Shown here: piece by piece, positions 18,895-26,993 of the stretch
Numbering within the stretch: the stretch's first letter is position 1
Layout: each line of letters begins with the position of its first letter
Origin: Rudaea sp. 3F27F6
Lineage (GTDB): Bacteria > Pseudomonadota > Gammaproteobacteria > Xanthomonadales > Rhodanobacteraceae
Reading direction: 5' to 3'
DNA: 64,000 nucleotides
Assembly (NCBI RefSeq): GCF_005503555.1
Contig: NZ_SCNG01000001.1
Span: forward strand, 1,736,001 to 1,800,000
Program-made: the position numbers and the translations under genes
Notes under the pieces: generated by a model
Seen by the model: only the letters and a program-made list of their open reading frames with translations
Told to the model about the DNA's origin: nothing
Database searches by the model: none

Positions 18895-19875
18895 TCACTC
18901 CTGCGCACCGGCCTCGCCGAAGACCGGCATTCCGTGTGCGTCCCAGCGGAACCGCTGGATATACGGCGCGCGCTTGGCCGTGCATTTCCAGCCCGGACCG
19001 CCGTTGGCGTGGAAGATGATCCAGTCCTGCTTGCCGTCGAGCGACTTGAAGAAACCGTTGTGCCCAGGCGCGTAGACACTGTGCTTCGCCGAACTCGCAA
19101 GCACGGGCTGCGGCGATTTGCTCCATGCACGCGGATCGGCGAGATCGCTCGCCGCGTCGGCGCTGAGCAAGCCGAGCGCGTAGCCATCCGACCAGCACGC
19201 ACTCGCCGAGTAGGAGAGAAACACCTTGCCGCCCGGGCCGGCAAGAAACTCCGGCGCTTCGAGAATCTTGCGCCCGCCCTGCATCTCCCAGGCATAGGTC
19301 GGCGCGGCGATATCGACTTGGCGATCCGACAGTTGCCACGGGCTCAGCATCGGCGCGATCACCAGATCGCTGTGATCGCCGACGTAGGCCGAGTAGACGA
19401 AATAGCGCTGGCCGCGATGCTCGAACACGGTACCGTCGATGCCGCTCAGTTTGGTATTGAGCCGGCCTCTGTCGATCCACTGGCCGACGGTCGGATCGGG
19501 CGAAGCGTTTTCCAGCACGAATACATAGCGATGCGCGTCGTCGTCGTGCTGTTTGTCCGCGGCGCTGTAGTACAGCCACCATTTGCCGTCGAAGAAATGC
19601 AGCTCGGGCGCCCAGATCGACGTCGAGTTCGCGCCCTGCGCCGGCGGCCGCCAGACCACGACCGGCTGCGCCTTGCCGAGCTCGGCCATGTCGGTCGTCT
19701 TCCACAAGGCGATGCGGTCGCCGAGCGTGTGCATGTAGTAGTAGACGCCGGCGTGGGCGATGACCCACGGATCGGGGCCGGACGGCAGCAGCGGTTTCGG
19801 CTGCGCCGCCGGTGTGGAAGCTGCGCCGCAGAACGCGGCGCAGCCAAGGAGAAGCATGCAGCAGAATCGGAACAT
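18895..19875 (-). CDS. GH43 glycosidase, secreted; resembles exo-alpha-1,5-L-arabinofuranosidases
   Basis: With the ATG ending at 19875 (AAGAAG just upstream) the protein has 326 residues and a signal peptide MFRFCCMLLLGCAAFCGAAS. A start seven codons earlier is possible. The five-bladed-propeller catalytic set is visible: the Asp of SGPDPWVIAH near the N-terminus, the pKa-setting Asp of LSGIDGTVF, and the acid Glu of KILEAPEFL. The blocks WAPELHFFDGKWWLYYSA, VFLSYSASACWSDGYALGLL and APGHNGFFKSLDGKQDWI match the group around Streptomyces Araf43A, which takes arabinose from arabinan ends. That subfamily call is from memory and moderate. It lies 43 bases after the lectin-bearing enzyme, probably co-transcribed. 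Confidence 0.88.
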   Translation of the reverse strand: MFRFCCMLLLGCAAFCGAASTPAAQPKPLLPSGPDPWVIAHAGVYYYMHTLGDRIALWKTTDMAELGKAQPVVVWRPPAQGANSTSIWAPELHFFDGKWWLYYSAADKQHDDDAHRYVFVLENASPDPTVGQWIDRGRLNTKLSGIDGTVFEHRGQRYFVYSAYVGDHSDLVIAPMLSPWQLSDRQVDIAAPTYAWEMQGGRKILEAPEFLAGPGGKVFLSYSASACWSDGYALGLLSADAASDLADPRAWSKSPQPVLASSAKHSVYAPGHNGFFKSLDGKQDWIIFHANGGPGWKCTAKRAPYIQRFRWDAHGMPVFGEAGAQE

Positions 19876-19918
19876 CACAGGATTTCTTCTTTGCATCCGC
19901 TATCGAAACCGATGCCGT

Positions 19919-21922
19919 CTAGTTGCTCGGCACGAAGGTCCATTGCTGTGCCGGCGCGCCGTTGTCGGTCCAGATGCGCAACTGCGTACCGTGCGTGGTC
20001 GAGCCGTTCGGATCGTCGAGGATCAGCGAGCCCGACGCCTGGTTCATCATTTTGAACTTGCCGCCGCCGACCGGCATGATCATCCAGTTCTGGTTGGCGT
20101 TGTTGGCGCAGCCCCACAAAGTGACCAGATTGCCGGCCGTGGTGCTGCCGCCGGTGTTGTCGAGGCAGAGGCCGGAATACTGGTTCTGCAGGCTGTACCA
20201 GCCGCTGCCTTTCGCATGCACGGTCCAGTTCTGCACGGACAGGCCATTGCAGTCCCACAGCTCGGCGCTGGTGTTGTTCGTTGTCGCCCAGCCGGTGTCG
20301 TCGAGGCACAGGTTCGGCGCCTGCACGCTGTGCACGGAATAAGTCGCGCCGTCCGTCAGCAGTTGCTGCAACGTCCACTGCTGCGGCGCGAGGCCGTTGT
20401 CGGTCCAGATCTGCAGCTGAGTCCCGTGCGTGGTCGAGCCGGACGGGTCGTCGAGAATCAGCGAACCCGAAGCCTGATTCTGCAGCTTGAAGCTGCCGTT
20501 GCCGAGGTCCATGAACAACCAGCTCTGGTTGGCGTTGTTCGCACAGCCCCACAAGGTCACCTTGTTGCCCGGCGCGGTGCTGCCGCCGGTGTTGTCGAGG
20601 CACAGGCCCGTAGCCTGGTTCTGCAGCGAGAAATAACCGCCGCCCTGTGAATGCACGGTCCAGTTCTGCACCGGATAGCCCGTGCAGTCCCAGAGATCGG
20701 CGCTGGTGTTGTTCGTCGTCGCCCAACCGGCGTTGTCGAGGCACAGGCTCGATGCCTGCACATTGCGCAGCACGTAGGTGGCGCCGTCGGTGGGCAGGCG
20801 GTTCCACGACTCGGTGGCGAAGTAGGTGTTGCACACACCGTTGTTGTAGTCGGAGGCGAGTTCGAGAATGCTCGATCCGTCCGTCGCCGGCAGCAGGGCC
20901 GACGAATAATTCGGGCAATAGTTGTCGTACGGATTCGGCACATGCACGGGCGCGTTGATCGTGTACCAGTTGCCGGTGCCGTCGACATTGGTGTTGACGA
21001 AGAGCACGTTGCCGTTGGCCGCGGACACCTGGCCGTTGCTGTCGTAGACCATCTGCCCGGTCAGAATGATCGCGCCGTTGCTCGACAGCGGCGACGGCGT
21101 CCACTTGTTCAGCGGCGTGTGTTCGAGATACTGGCCCGACGCGGTCTGTATCCTGGTGCCCATGTCGTTCGGGTTGCCGAAATTCCAGCCGTCGGTCGAG
21201 ACGCGCGAGAACGCCGTGCACGCCGCGGGCCCGCACAGTTCGTTGGTCATGAAGTAGTGCCCGTTCGGCAGCTTGCTGACCGTGATCATGCCGGGCCGGT
21301 CGGCCTGGATGGTGCTGCGTATCGTGTCGGTCTTGTCCTGCCAGCTCGTGCCGTTGTAGCTGCGCATCTGCACGAGCTTCTGGCTGCAGCACGGATCGGT
21401 TTCGTCCGACCAGAACGCGACGAGCGCGCCGTCGCTGGCGATCTCGAATTCCGGTTCCCAGAGGCCGTGCGCATTGTCGCCGCCGACCGCAGGCATGCTG
21501 TGATAGCTCCAGGTAACGCCCTGGTCGGTGCTCGTGTAGACCTCGATCGCCGGCGTGCTGCCGTAGAAATACGAAGCCGACGACAGCAGCGTCCCCGCGG
21601 CGAGCGCACCGACCGCCTGCGGCATCTCGAACAGCGTGGCGCAGCAGCGCTCGGTGCTGCCGGACGCGGTCGGCACGGTGCTGATCTGGCTCCAGCTCGC
21701 GCCGTTGTCGTCGCTGCGGAAGATGACGCCGTTCGTGCTCGCGATGAGCCGTCCGTTCGATGCGGGCGGCCCGTGGGCGAGACGCACGACGCGCGGATAC
21801 AAGGTGCCGCCTTGCAACAATGTTCCGCTCGCCGCATGCGCACACGACGTGCAGAGCGCGATAAGGAACAGGAGAATAACCAAGGCGATCGAGTCTGCTG
21901 AATTGGATTTCAAACCGGTCAT
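19919..21922 (-). CDS. Secreted sialidase-fold glycosidase (GH93-like) with two ricin B-type lectin domains
   Basis: The protein has 667 residues with signal peptide VILLFLIALCTSCAHAA. Residues ~35-380 form a sialidase-type propeller with Asp boxes (FRSDDNGASWSQ, YTSTDQGVTWSYH). Candidate acidic residues include those in LWEPEFEIASDG. Fungal and bacterial GH93 exo-1,5-alpha-L-arabinanases share this fold; a true sialidase is less likely because I do not see a convincing arginine triad. Residues ~383-525 and ~526-667 are two beta-trefoils of about 140 residues with QxW motifs (VQNWTV, NQSWLF, PQQWTL and their second-copy equivalents). Such CBM13 domains bind galactose- or arabinose-type glycans. 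The upstream terminator implies its own promoter. Confidence 0.8.
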   Translation of the reverse strand: MTGLKSNSADSIALVILLFLIALCTSCAHAASGTLLQGGTLYPRVVRLAHGPPASNGRLIASTNGVIFRSDDNGASWSQISTVPTASGSTERCCATLFEMPQAVGALAAGTLLSSASYFYGSTPAIEVYTSTDQGVTWSYHSMPAVGGDNAHGLWEPEFEIASDGALVAFWSDETDPCCSQKLVQMRSYNGTSWQDKTDTIRSTIQADRPGMITVSKLPNGHYFMTNELCGPAACTAFSRVSTDGWNFGNPNDMGTRIQTASGQYLEHTPLNKWTPSPLSSNGAIILTGQMVYDSNGQVSAANGNVLFVNTNVDGTGNWYTINAPVHVPNPYDNYCPNYSSALLPATDGSSILELASDYNNGVCNTYFATESWNRLPTDGATYVLRNVQASSLCLDNAGWATTNNTSADLWDCTGYPVQNWTVHSQGGGYFSLQNQATGLCLDNTGGSTAPGNKVTLWGCANNANQSWLFMDLGNGSFKLQNQASGSLILDDPSGSTTHGTQLQIWTDNGLAPQQWTLQQLLTDGATYSVHSVQAPNLCLDDTGWATTNNTSAELWDCNGLSVQNWTVHAKGSGWYSLQNQYSGLCLDNTGGSTTAGNLVTLWGCANNANQNWMIMPVGGGKFKMMNQASGSLILDDPNGSTTHGTQLRIWTDNGAPAQQWTFVPSN
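19925..20776. repeat. Tandem duplication of the lectin-domain coding unit
   Basis: Two adjacent ~425-bp units (about 20776-20348 and 20347-19925 on the minus strand) encode near-parallel lectin domains. Long stretches are almost identical at DNA level, such as the parts encoding GWATTNNTSA and SLILDDP, which indicates a fairly recent in-frame duplication. Confidence 0.8.
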
Positions 21923-21975
21923 AAGCTGCTCGCTAGGTTGTGAGTCTGAGGGGTGAGCTCGTACCGAGCCGTGCG

Positions 21976-22012
21976 AAAAAAAGAGCCCGCGGTCACTCCT
22001 TCACCGCGGGCT
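21976..22012 (-). terminator. Rho-independent terminator after the cysteine-rich peptide gene
   Basis: Reading the minus strand, AGCCCGCGGT (22012-22003) pairs with ACCGCGGGCT (21993-21984) around a 9-base loop, and a run of seven T follows (21982-21976). It should end the transcript carrying the glutaredoxin and cysteine-rich peptide genes and isolates the lectin-enzyme gene. Confidence 0.85.
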
Positions 22013-22077
22013 GCTCCGGTGGAGATCAAAATTGCAGGCGCGCTCCGGCGCCGGCCGCACAGTCCTGCGGAAACGCG

Positions 22078-22296
22078 TTAGTTGGTGCAGGATCTACTGC
22101 ATGCGCTGAAAGTCGCATCGCACGCAGCGAGGCAGCTCGCACTGCCTCCTGTGTTGTTGCAGCTCGCTTTGCACGAGTACCAATTCACACTGCAGGTGGA
22201 ACAGGAATATTGGGCATGCGCCAACGAAGAAGTCCCCGCGCCCAAGCCCATGGAGAAGCAGATTGCCGCCAACACACTGAGCGAACGAAGTCGCAT
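22078..22296 (-). CDS. Small secreted peptide with eight cysteines, unknown function
   Basis: The ATG ending at 22296 has the ribosome site AAGGAGA and gives 72 residues. Residues 1-28 are a clear signal peptide cut after SSLAHA. The ~44-residue mature part holds eight cysteines spaced C-x2-C-x6-C-x3-C-x8-C-x3-C-x6-C-x3-C, in effect two copies of a Cx(2-3)C-x6-Cx3C unit. Spacings of 7 and 4 put the cysteines on one helix face, so a disulfide-pinned helical hairpin is likely. I recognise no family. The gene lies 99 bases after a membrane-anchored glutaredoxin and before a strong terminator, suggesting that enzyme acts on it. Alternative: a metal-binding peptide or toxin-like bacteriocin. Confidence 0.7.
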   Translation of the reverse strand: MRLRSLSVLAAICFSMGLGAGTSSLAHAQYSCSTCSVNWYSCKASCNNTGGSASCLAACDATFSACSRSCTN

Positions 22297-22340
22297 AAAT
22301 CTCTCCTTATCAAGCCGACGGCTCCGTGTAGGCCACGACC

Positions 22341-22419
22341 CGGATGGACTGGAGCCGACACGTCCATCCGCACCCGAGCAGCGGGCGCGCGCCATTCAGG
22401 GATGGCGCACGCCCGCTGC
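22341..22419 (-). promoter_or_regulatory. Two strong hairpins in the leader of the cysteine-rich peptide gene
   Basis: One hairpin pairs 22402-22419 with 22378-22395 (18 bp, one mismatch, 6-base loop) and straddles the glutaredoxin stop codon. The second pairs CGGATGGA (22341-22348) with TCCATCCG (near 22363-22370). Neither has a T-tract, so they look like mRNA-stabilising or expression-setting structures and not terminators. Confidence 0.6.
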
Positions 22420-22800
22420 GGCTAGAGCCTCGCGAACCGCGGTTTCGCGAAAGCCACGAATTTCCCTATCGCCGATGTAGATGAGCGGCACGGCACCGCC
22501 GCCGCGTGCGGAGAATTTCTCTTCTGCGGCTTTCGACTGATCGACTACATAGTCCGTGTAGGCGATTCCGTGTTCCGCGAAAAACTCGCGAGCTTTGCGG
22601 CAGTACGGACACGTCGAAGTCGAGAACAGAACGACGGATCGATTCGCTTCGGCGTACAAGCCGCTGAAATTGCCGTTCCGATATTCGTCCGCCGGAAACA
22701 CTTGCCGGTACGTCTTCTCCGCAAACGGCGCGCCGTAGAAGCCAACGGCAAATACCGCGGGGATCAATAGTGCCGTTCCGAATCTCTGCAACCACTTCAT
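22396..22800 (-). CDS. Membrane-anchored glutaredoxin (CPYC), probably periplasmic
   Basis: The ATG ending at 22800 is preceded by GAGGAAAG and gives 134 residues. Residues ~7-28 (FGTALLIPAVFAVGFYG) form one hydrophobic helix with K2 and R6 before it, so by the positive-inside rule the rest lies in the periplasm. Residues ~55-134 are a glutaredoxin: VVLFSTSTCPYCRKAREFF with the CPYC active site, the cis-proline loop AVPLIYIGD, and REIRGF. Ordinary glutaredoxins are cytoplasmic and use glutathione, so an exported one is unusual. It follows the TonB receptor by 102 bases and precedes the eight-cysteine peptide, a plausible substrate for disulfide shuffling. Confidence 0.82.
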   Translation of the reverse strand: MKWLQRFGTALLIPAVFAVGFYGAPFAEKTYRQVFPADEYRNGNFSGLYAEANRSVVLFSTSTCPYCRKAREFFAEHGIAYTDYVVDQSKAAEEKFSARGGGAVPLIYIGDREIRGFRETAVREALAAAGVRHP

Positions 22801-22849
22801 TTCGCTTTCCTCACGAAGAAGCCGTATTGCCTGCTGCTTCAACCGCCCG

Positions 22850-22888
22850 GGCGATCGGCGAACAACGCCTCCTGCGCCGCCGATCGCC
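22850..22888 (-). other. Stem-loop between TonB receptor and glutaredoxin genes
   Basis: A perfect 11-bp inverted repeat, GGCGATCGGCG (22850-22860) with CGCCGATCGCC (22878-22888), lies 14 bases past the receptor stop codon. No T-run follows, so it may protect the 3' end of the receptor message or partly separate the two transcripts. Confidence 0.5.
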
Positions 22889-22902
22889 ACGCACGTTTCT
22901 GC

Positions 22903-25728
22903 CTACAGCTTGAAGCGCAGGCCCAGCGCGACCGTGCGATCCTGATAGCGGATGTCGCGCGGACGCGTGTCGCCGTCGCCCCAGTACTGGTGCAGGTTCG
23001 CGCCGAACAAATTGGTCGCGGTCAGAACGATCGTGCTGTACTGGTTGATGTTGTAGGCAATCGACAGATCGACCTGATTGGCCGGCTTGACCTCGTCGTT
23101 GATGCCGGCGACGGTCGGCTGGGTGAAGAAGTCGATGTAGCGGCTGCGGTAGTTGTAGGCCAGGCGCGCGGAGATGTCGTACTTCTCGTAGAACAGGACG
23201 ACGTTGTAGTTGTTCTTCGACACGTTCTGCAGCGGCGCGATCACCGACGGGCCGCCGATGTACTGCGGCGTGACCGTCGAGCCGTCGATGTAGGTGTAGT
23301 TGATCTGCGCGCCGAGTCCGCTCCAGATGCCGGGCAGGAAATCGAAGGTCTGCTGATAGGCCAGCTCCGCGCCGGCGAGATGGCCACGGCCCGCGCTCTG
23401 CGGCGAGGACAGCTGATACTTCTCGCCGCCGATGACCACATCGGTCACGTAGTTCTGGATGTAGCCGTCGATCTCGCGATAGAACACGCCGCCGCTGAGC
23501 GAGCCGACCGGCGAGAAATACCATTCGAGCGTCGCATCGTAGTTGTTCGACTTGGTCGGCTTGAGATTCGGATTGCCGCTGCCGCCGTAGCCGAGACGAT
23601 TGACCGTGCCCGGAGTCAGCGACATCGACGGGTTGAGCTGGCCGAAGTCGGGATAGGTCAGCGTCTTCGCCGCGACCACGCGCGCCTGCAACTCGTCGGA
23701 CAGGTGCACGATCAAGCTCGCGTTCGGCAGCGTCGTCGGCTTGCTCGTCTTCACGTTGAGCGGCGTGTAGGTCACCGTATCCGTATTGAACGCGAACGCG
23801 TCGAGATTGCGCTTGACGTTTTCCAGACGTGCGCCGACGACGCCCTCGATCTGCTTGCCGAACAATTCCGTGTCGTAGGCCGCCTGCAGGTAGCCCGCGT
23901 ACTTCTTCTCGTCGATCTCGAAGAAACGTCCCGGATTGAGCGGCGCCAGTCCGGGCGCCAGGCCGTACATCCGGCGCAGCGCGTCCTGGTTGCCGATCAA
24001 ATAGTCGTAACAGCCGGTAAGAAAACCGTCGGGCAGCGCCGGGTTTTTCGGCATCGAGCAGAAATAGTTGCCCGGAAGACGCTTGACGACCTGGTTGTCC
24101 GGATTCGGCGCGAGCTGAGGGTTGTTCGCCGGCGTGCCCGGGCCGCCCGGCGGCGGCGTCGAAATCTCGACGCTGCCGACATAGTTGGCCTTGTGGTCGG
24201 AAAGGCGTACGCCGAATTGCAGATTGTGCAGCGGGCCTGCGTCGAGATCCCAAACGCCGTCGAGGCGCAGCGCGTTTTCCTTGCCGCGTTCGGTATGCCA
24301 GGTCTGAAACAGACCGTTGAGGTAGTAGTTGTTCGGATCGTTCTGCGGATTGCCGGCAAGGCCCCAGTTGGTGTGGCCGTTGGCGTACCAGTTCGTCGTG
24401 AGCGGCCCCTTGAGAAATTGGTCGATGATGAAGTTTTCTTCGTGGTACGACGACAAGGTCTGCGACAGGTCGCCGGTCAGATGCAGACGGCCGTGGTTCC
24501 ACTTGAAGCCGACAGAGTTCTGGATGTCGTGGCCCCACGCCTGTTTTGCCTGCGTGCTGGTCAACGCGTAGTTGCTCGCGGTCCAACTGCCGCTCGACGC
24601 GTCGCATATCGTCTGGCCGTAGTACGGGCTGCCGCCGAGCTGGTTCTTGTAGCAGTTGTCGGTCACCTTCAGATTGGTCGGCGCGACCCAGCCGACCGGA
24701 AAACTCGCATAGAACGTGTTGTTGTTGCGATCGCTGAGCCAGTCGTACAGGCCGCGCGCGTACAGCTCCAACTCGTCGGAGATTTTCCACTGCAGGCCGT
24801 AGTTCACCTCGGGGCGCTTGCGGTAGCCCATGTTGTAGGTGGCGCCGAATGCGTTCGGCACGGAAATGAGATTGCCCGAACTCGTGCGAATCGGGCTGTC
24901 GATCGTGCCGCCCGGATTGTTCGGATCGGGCAGCGGCTGTGTCAGCACGCGCGGGTTGTCGCCCCAGACCGCGTTGTACGCGTAGTGCTCGGTGATCGTG
25001 CTGAAATTGATCAGCGCGCCGAATTCGCCCGCGCCGGTCTCCCAGCGATCACTGAGCAGCAGACTCGCGGTCGGATCGGTGCGCGCCGAGTACTTGCCGT
25101 TGGTCTCGGTCAGCGTGCCGGCGATCTTGCGTCCCTCGAAGTCGAACGGCTGGAACAGTTCCATGTCGACGAGGCCGGCGATGCCGCCATCGGGCAGGCT
25201 CGCATCGCTGGTTTTGTATACTTTTATCGCCTTGACCGCGGTGGCCGGCAGATTCTGGAACGCATAGCCGCGGCCGGCGCCGCTGGTGATTTCGTTGCCG
25301 TTGAGCGTGGTCACCACATTCGGCAGACCGCGCACGACGACCGTGGTCGTTTCGCCCTTGCCGTCTTTCGCGACCTGTACGCCGGTGATGCGCTGGATCG
25401 CCTCAGCGACGCTGTTGTCGGGCAGCTTGCCGATGTCTTCGGCGATGATCGAATCGACGATCATGCGGTCATACTGCTTGATCGACTGCGCCGAGCTCAG
25501 GCTCGAACGCAGCGAGCCAGTCACGGTGACGGTTTCCAGTTCGGCGGCAGGCTTGGCCTTGCCGTCGGGGCCGTCCGCCGCGGTGGCGCCCGGTGGCGCG
25601 GCCGTCGCGGCCGTGACCGCCGCGGCGTCGGGCGTGGTCGTTTGCGCCGCGGCACCTGTGGCGAGCGACGCCATGATCGCGCCCGCCAACAGGGAAACGG
25701 CGAATCTCTGTTCGGTTCTATTCTTCAC
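22903..25728 (-). CDS. TonB-dependent receptor, Xanthomonas/Caulobacter carbohydrate type
   Basis: I place the start at the GTG ending at 25728 because AGGAGG precedes it and the product then opens with a signal peptide (LLAGAIMASLATGAAAQ). The 941-residue length is typical of the TonB_Xanth_Caul subfamily. The plug carries its motifs: IVDSIIAEDIGKLPDNSVAE, AIQRITGVQV, VVVRGLPNVVTTLNG and VYKTSDASLPDGGIAG. The barrel ends LGLRFKL. Receptors of this group usually import plant oligosaccharides through the outer membrane. It sits downstream of galM and a GH5-like glycosidase on the same strand (71 bases from the latter), so galactose-containing oligosaccharides are the likely ligand. Confidence 0.92.
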   Translation of the reverse strand: MKNRTEQRFAVSLLAGAIMASLATGAAAQTTTPDAAAVTAATAAPPGATAADGPDGKAKPAAELETVTVTGSLRSSLSSAQSIKQYDRMIVDSIIAEDIGKLPDNSVAEAIQRITGVQVAKDGKGETTTVVVRGLPNVVTTLNGNEITSGAGRGYAFQNLPATAVKAIKVYKTSDASLPDGGIAGLVDMELFQPFDFEGRKIAGTLTETNGKYSARTDPTASLLLSDRWETGAGEFGALINFSTITEHYAYNAVWGDNPRVLTQPLPDPNNPGGTIDSPIRTSSGNLISVPNAFGATYNMGYRKRPEVNYGLQWKISDELELYARGLYDWLSDRNNNTFYASFPVGWVAPTNLKVTDNCYKNQLGGSPYYGQTICDASSGSWTASNYALTSTQAKQAWGHDIQNSVGFKWNHGRLHLTGDLSQTLSSYHEENFIIDQFLKGPLTTNWYANGHTNWGLAGNPQNDPNNYYLNGLFQTWHTERGKENALRLDGVWDLDAGPLHNLQFGVRLSDHKANYVGSVEISTPPPGGPGTPANNPQLAPNPDNQVVKRLPGNYFCSMPKNPALPDGFLTGCYDYLIGNQDALRRMYGLAPGLAPLNPGRFFEIDEKKYAGYLQAAYDTELFGKQIEGVVGARLENVKRNLDAFAFNTDTVTYTPLNVKTSKPTTLPNASLIVHLSDELQARVVAAKTLTYPDFGQLNPSMSLTPGTVNRLGYGGSGNPNLKPTKSNNYDATLEWYFSPVGSLSGGVFYREIDGYIQNYVTDVVIGGEKYQLSSPQSAGRGHLAGAELAYQQTFDFLPGIWSGLGAQINYTYIDGSTVTPQYIGGPSVIAPLQNVSKNNYNVVLFYEKYDISARLAYNYRSRYIDFFTQPTVAGINDEVKPANQVDLSIAYNINQYSTIVLTATNLFGANLHQYWGDGDTRPRDIRYQDRTVALGLRFKL

Positions 25729-25799
25729 TTGCGCCCTCCTCTCAATGAAGTACGGCGAGCCGGATGCGACTCGCATCGTTTTTTTGTTTTTGTGTACGG

Positions 25800-26972
25800 T
25801 TATTTCGCTGGCTTGGGTGCCAGGGGACTCAACGCGGTCTCGGGTACCGCGCCGCGCGGCGCCTTGCTCAGCGCGCGCAGGATGTCGGCTTCGCGCTGGC
25901 GGTAAGGCGAACCGTCGGCGCGCAGCAGATCGTGGAACCACAGCGTCGGCGGACGCAGCGTGTACGGCCGCTCCCACGAATCCCACGGCATGATCGTCTG
26001 CGTCTTGCCGTCGACGAAGCCCCAGTTGACCATGCCGACGTCGAGCTTCTTCGCCAGCGGCAGCACACCGTCGATCGTCGAGCCGTTGCCGCGCGCCATG
26101 TACTCGGTGCAGAGCAGCGGACGCCCGTATTTTTCGAGCTGGCGCACGCGCACCAAGAACTGCTCGGGCCAGTCGTAGCTATGGAAACTGATGACGTCCG
26201 ACTGCTCGATCTGCGTGCGCTCGACCGGATTGAGCTTGGCCGGATCGGACCAGTCGTCGTTGTGCCAGACCCCGCTGGTCAACGGCTGGGTCGGCGCCGC
26301 GCTGCGCGCCCAGGCGAAGACCTGCGGCAGCAACTTCGCGACGAGTTCGTCCTTGCCCTTCGGCTCGCGCGCCTGATAGTGGCCGCCGCCCTCGTTGTCG
26401 GGCTCGTTCCACACGTCCCAGGCGAGCACGCGCTCGTCTTTGGCGAAACTGCCGATGATGTCCTTCACATAACGTTCCAGGCGCGGGTACTGCGCCGGAT
26501 CGGCGAGCGCGACGCCAGGGCTCTGCACCCAGCCCGAGTTGTGCACGCCCGGAATCGGCGGATGCTGCGCGCCGAGCTTCGGCTCGGGGTCCCAGCACGA
26601 ATCGAACAGGACGAAGATCGGCTTGATGCCGTGCTTGGCCGCGATCGCGAGAAAGCGGTCGATGCGCTGCTTGAAGCCGGCCGCGTCCTGCTGCCAGAGC
26701 AGATCGTGTAGGAACACGCGCATCGTGTTCATGCCGAGTCCCTGCGCCCAGCCGAGTTCGCGATCGATGCGCTCGGCGTCGAAGGTGTCGGCCTGCCACA
26801 TTTCGAGTTCGTTGATCGCGTTGGCCGGCACGTAGTTGCTGCCGAGTACCCAGCGCTGCTGCGCGTACCAGGTTTTCGCTTTTGCCTCAGACCAGCGCGC
26901 GGCGCCGTCGGCGGCATGCAGCGGCGCCACCGCCAGAATCGACAGCGCCAAGACCAATAAGATGCGTTTCAT
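25800..26972 (-). CDS. Secreted GH5-like (clan GH-A) glycoside hydrolase
   Basis: The product has 390 residues with signal peptide MKRILLVLALSILAVAPLHA and a GGGGAG ribosome site. It is a (beta/alpha)8 enzyme. The clan GH-A acid/base is the Glu of AWDVWNEPDN, and the nucleophile is the Glu of LLCTEYMARG. Other barrel strands are MNTMRVFLHDLLW, IKPIFVLFDSCWDP and SDVISFHSYDWPEQ. Members are often annotated as cellulase, xylanase or mannanase, and substrate cannot be read from sequence. The link to galM, a TonB receptor and galactonate genes favours a galactan or galactoside. Twenty-one bases separate it from galM, so they are co-transcribed. Confidence 0.87.
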   Translation of the reverse strand: MKRILLVLALSILAVAPLHAADGAARWSEAKAKTWYAQQRWVLGSNYVPANAINELEMWQADTFDAERIDRELGWAQGLGMNTMRVFLHDLLWQQDAAGFKQRIDRFLAIAAKHGIKPIFVLFDSCWDPEPKLGAQHPPIPGVHNSGWVQSPGVALADPAQYPRLERYVKDIIGSFAKDERVLAWDVWNEPDNEGGGHYQAREPKGKDELVAKLLPQVFAWARSAAPTQPLTSGVWHNDDWSDPAKLNPVERTQIEQSDVISFHSYDWPEQFLVRVRQLEKYGRPLLCTEYMARGNGSTIDGVLPLAKKLDVGMVNWGFVDGKTQTIMPWDSWERPYTLRPPTLWFHDLLRADGSPYRQREADILRALSKAPRGAVPETALSPLAPKPAK

Positions 26973-26993
26973 GTATCTCCCCAGATCGGTGTT

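Noticed and set aside
15453-19295. A 1280-codon open frame on the minus strand
   Set aside because: It lies antisense to four clear genes (yjaB is in another frame), is Arg/Ala/Gly-rich with no domain, and arises from high-GC codon bias.
19925-20776. Regularly spaced repeats suggestive of an array
   Set aside because: They are in-frame lectin-domain duplications with coding constraint, not CRISPR repeats and spacers.
19919-21922. Calling the Asp-box enzyme a true sialidase
   Set aside because: Asp boxes are shared by several propeller hydrolases; a convincing arginine triad was not seen and neighbours point to arabinose/galactose glycans.
25764-25790. GATGCGACTCGCATC followed by T-run, terminator-like on the plus strand
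   Set aside because: No plus-strand gene ends there and the perfect palindrome leaves almost no loop; on the minus strand there is no T-run.
22990-25905. A 971-codon open frame on the plus strand
   Set aside because: It is antisense to the well-supported TonB receptor, has no ribosome site and no recognisable fold.
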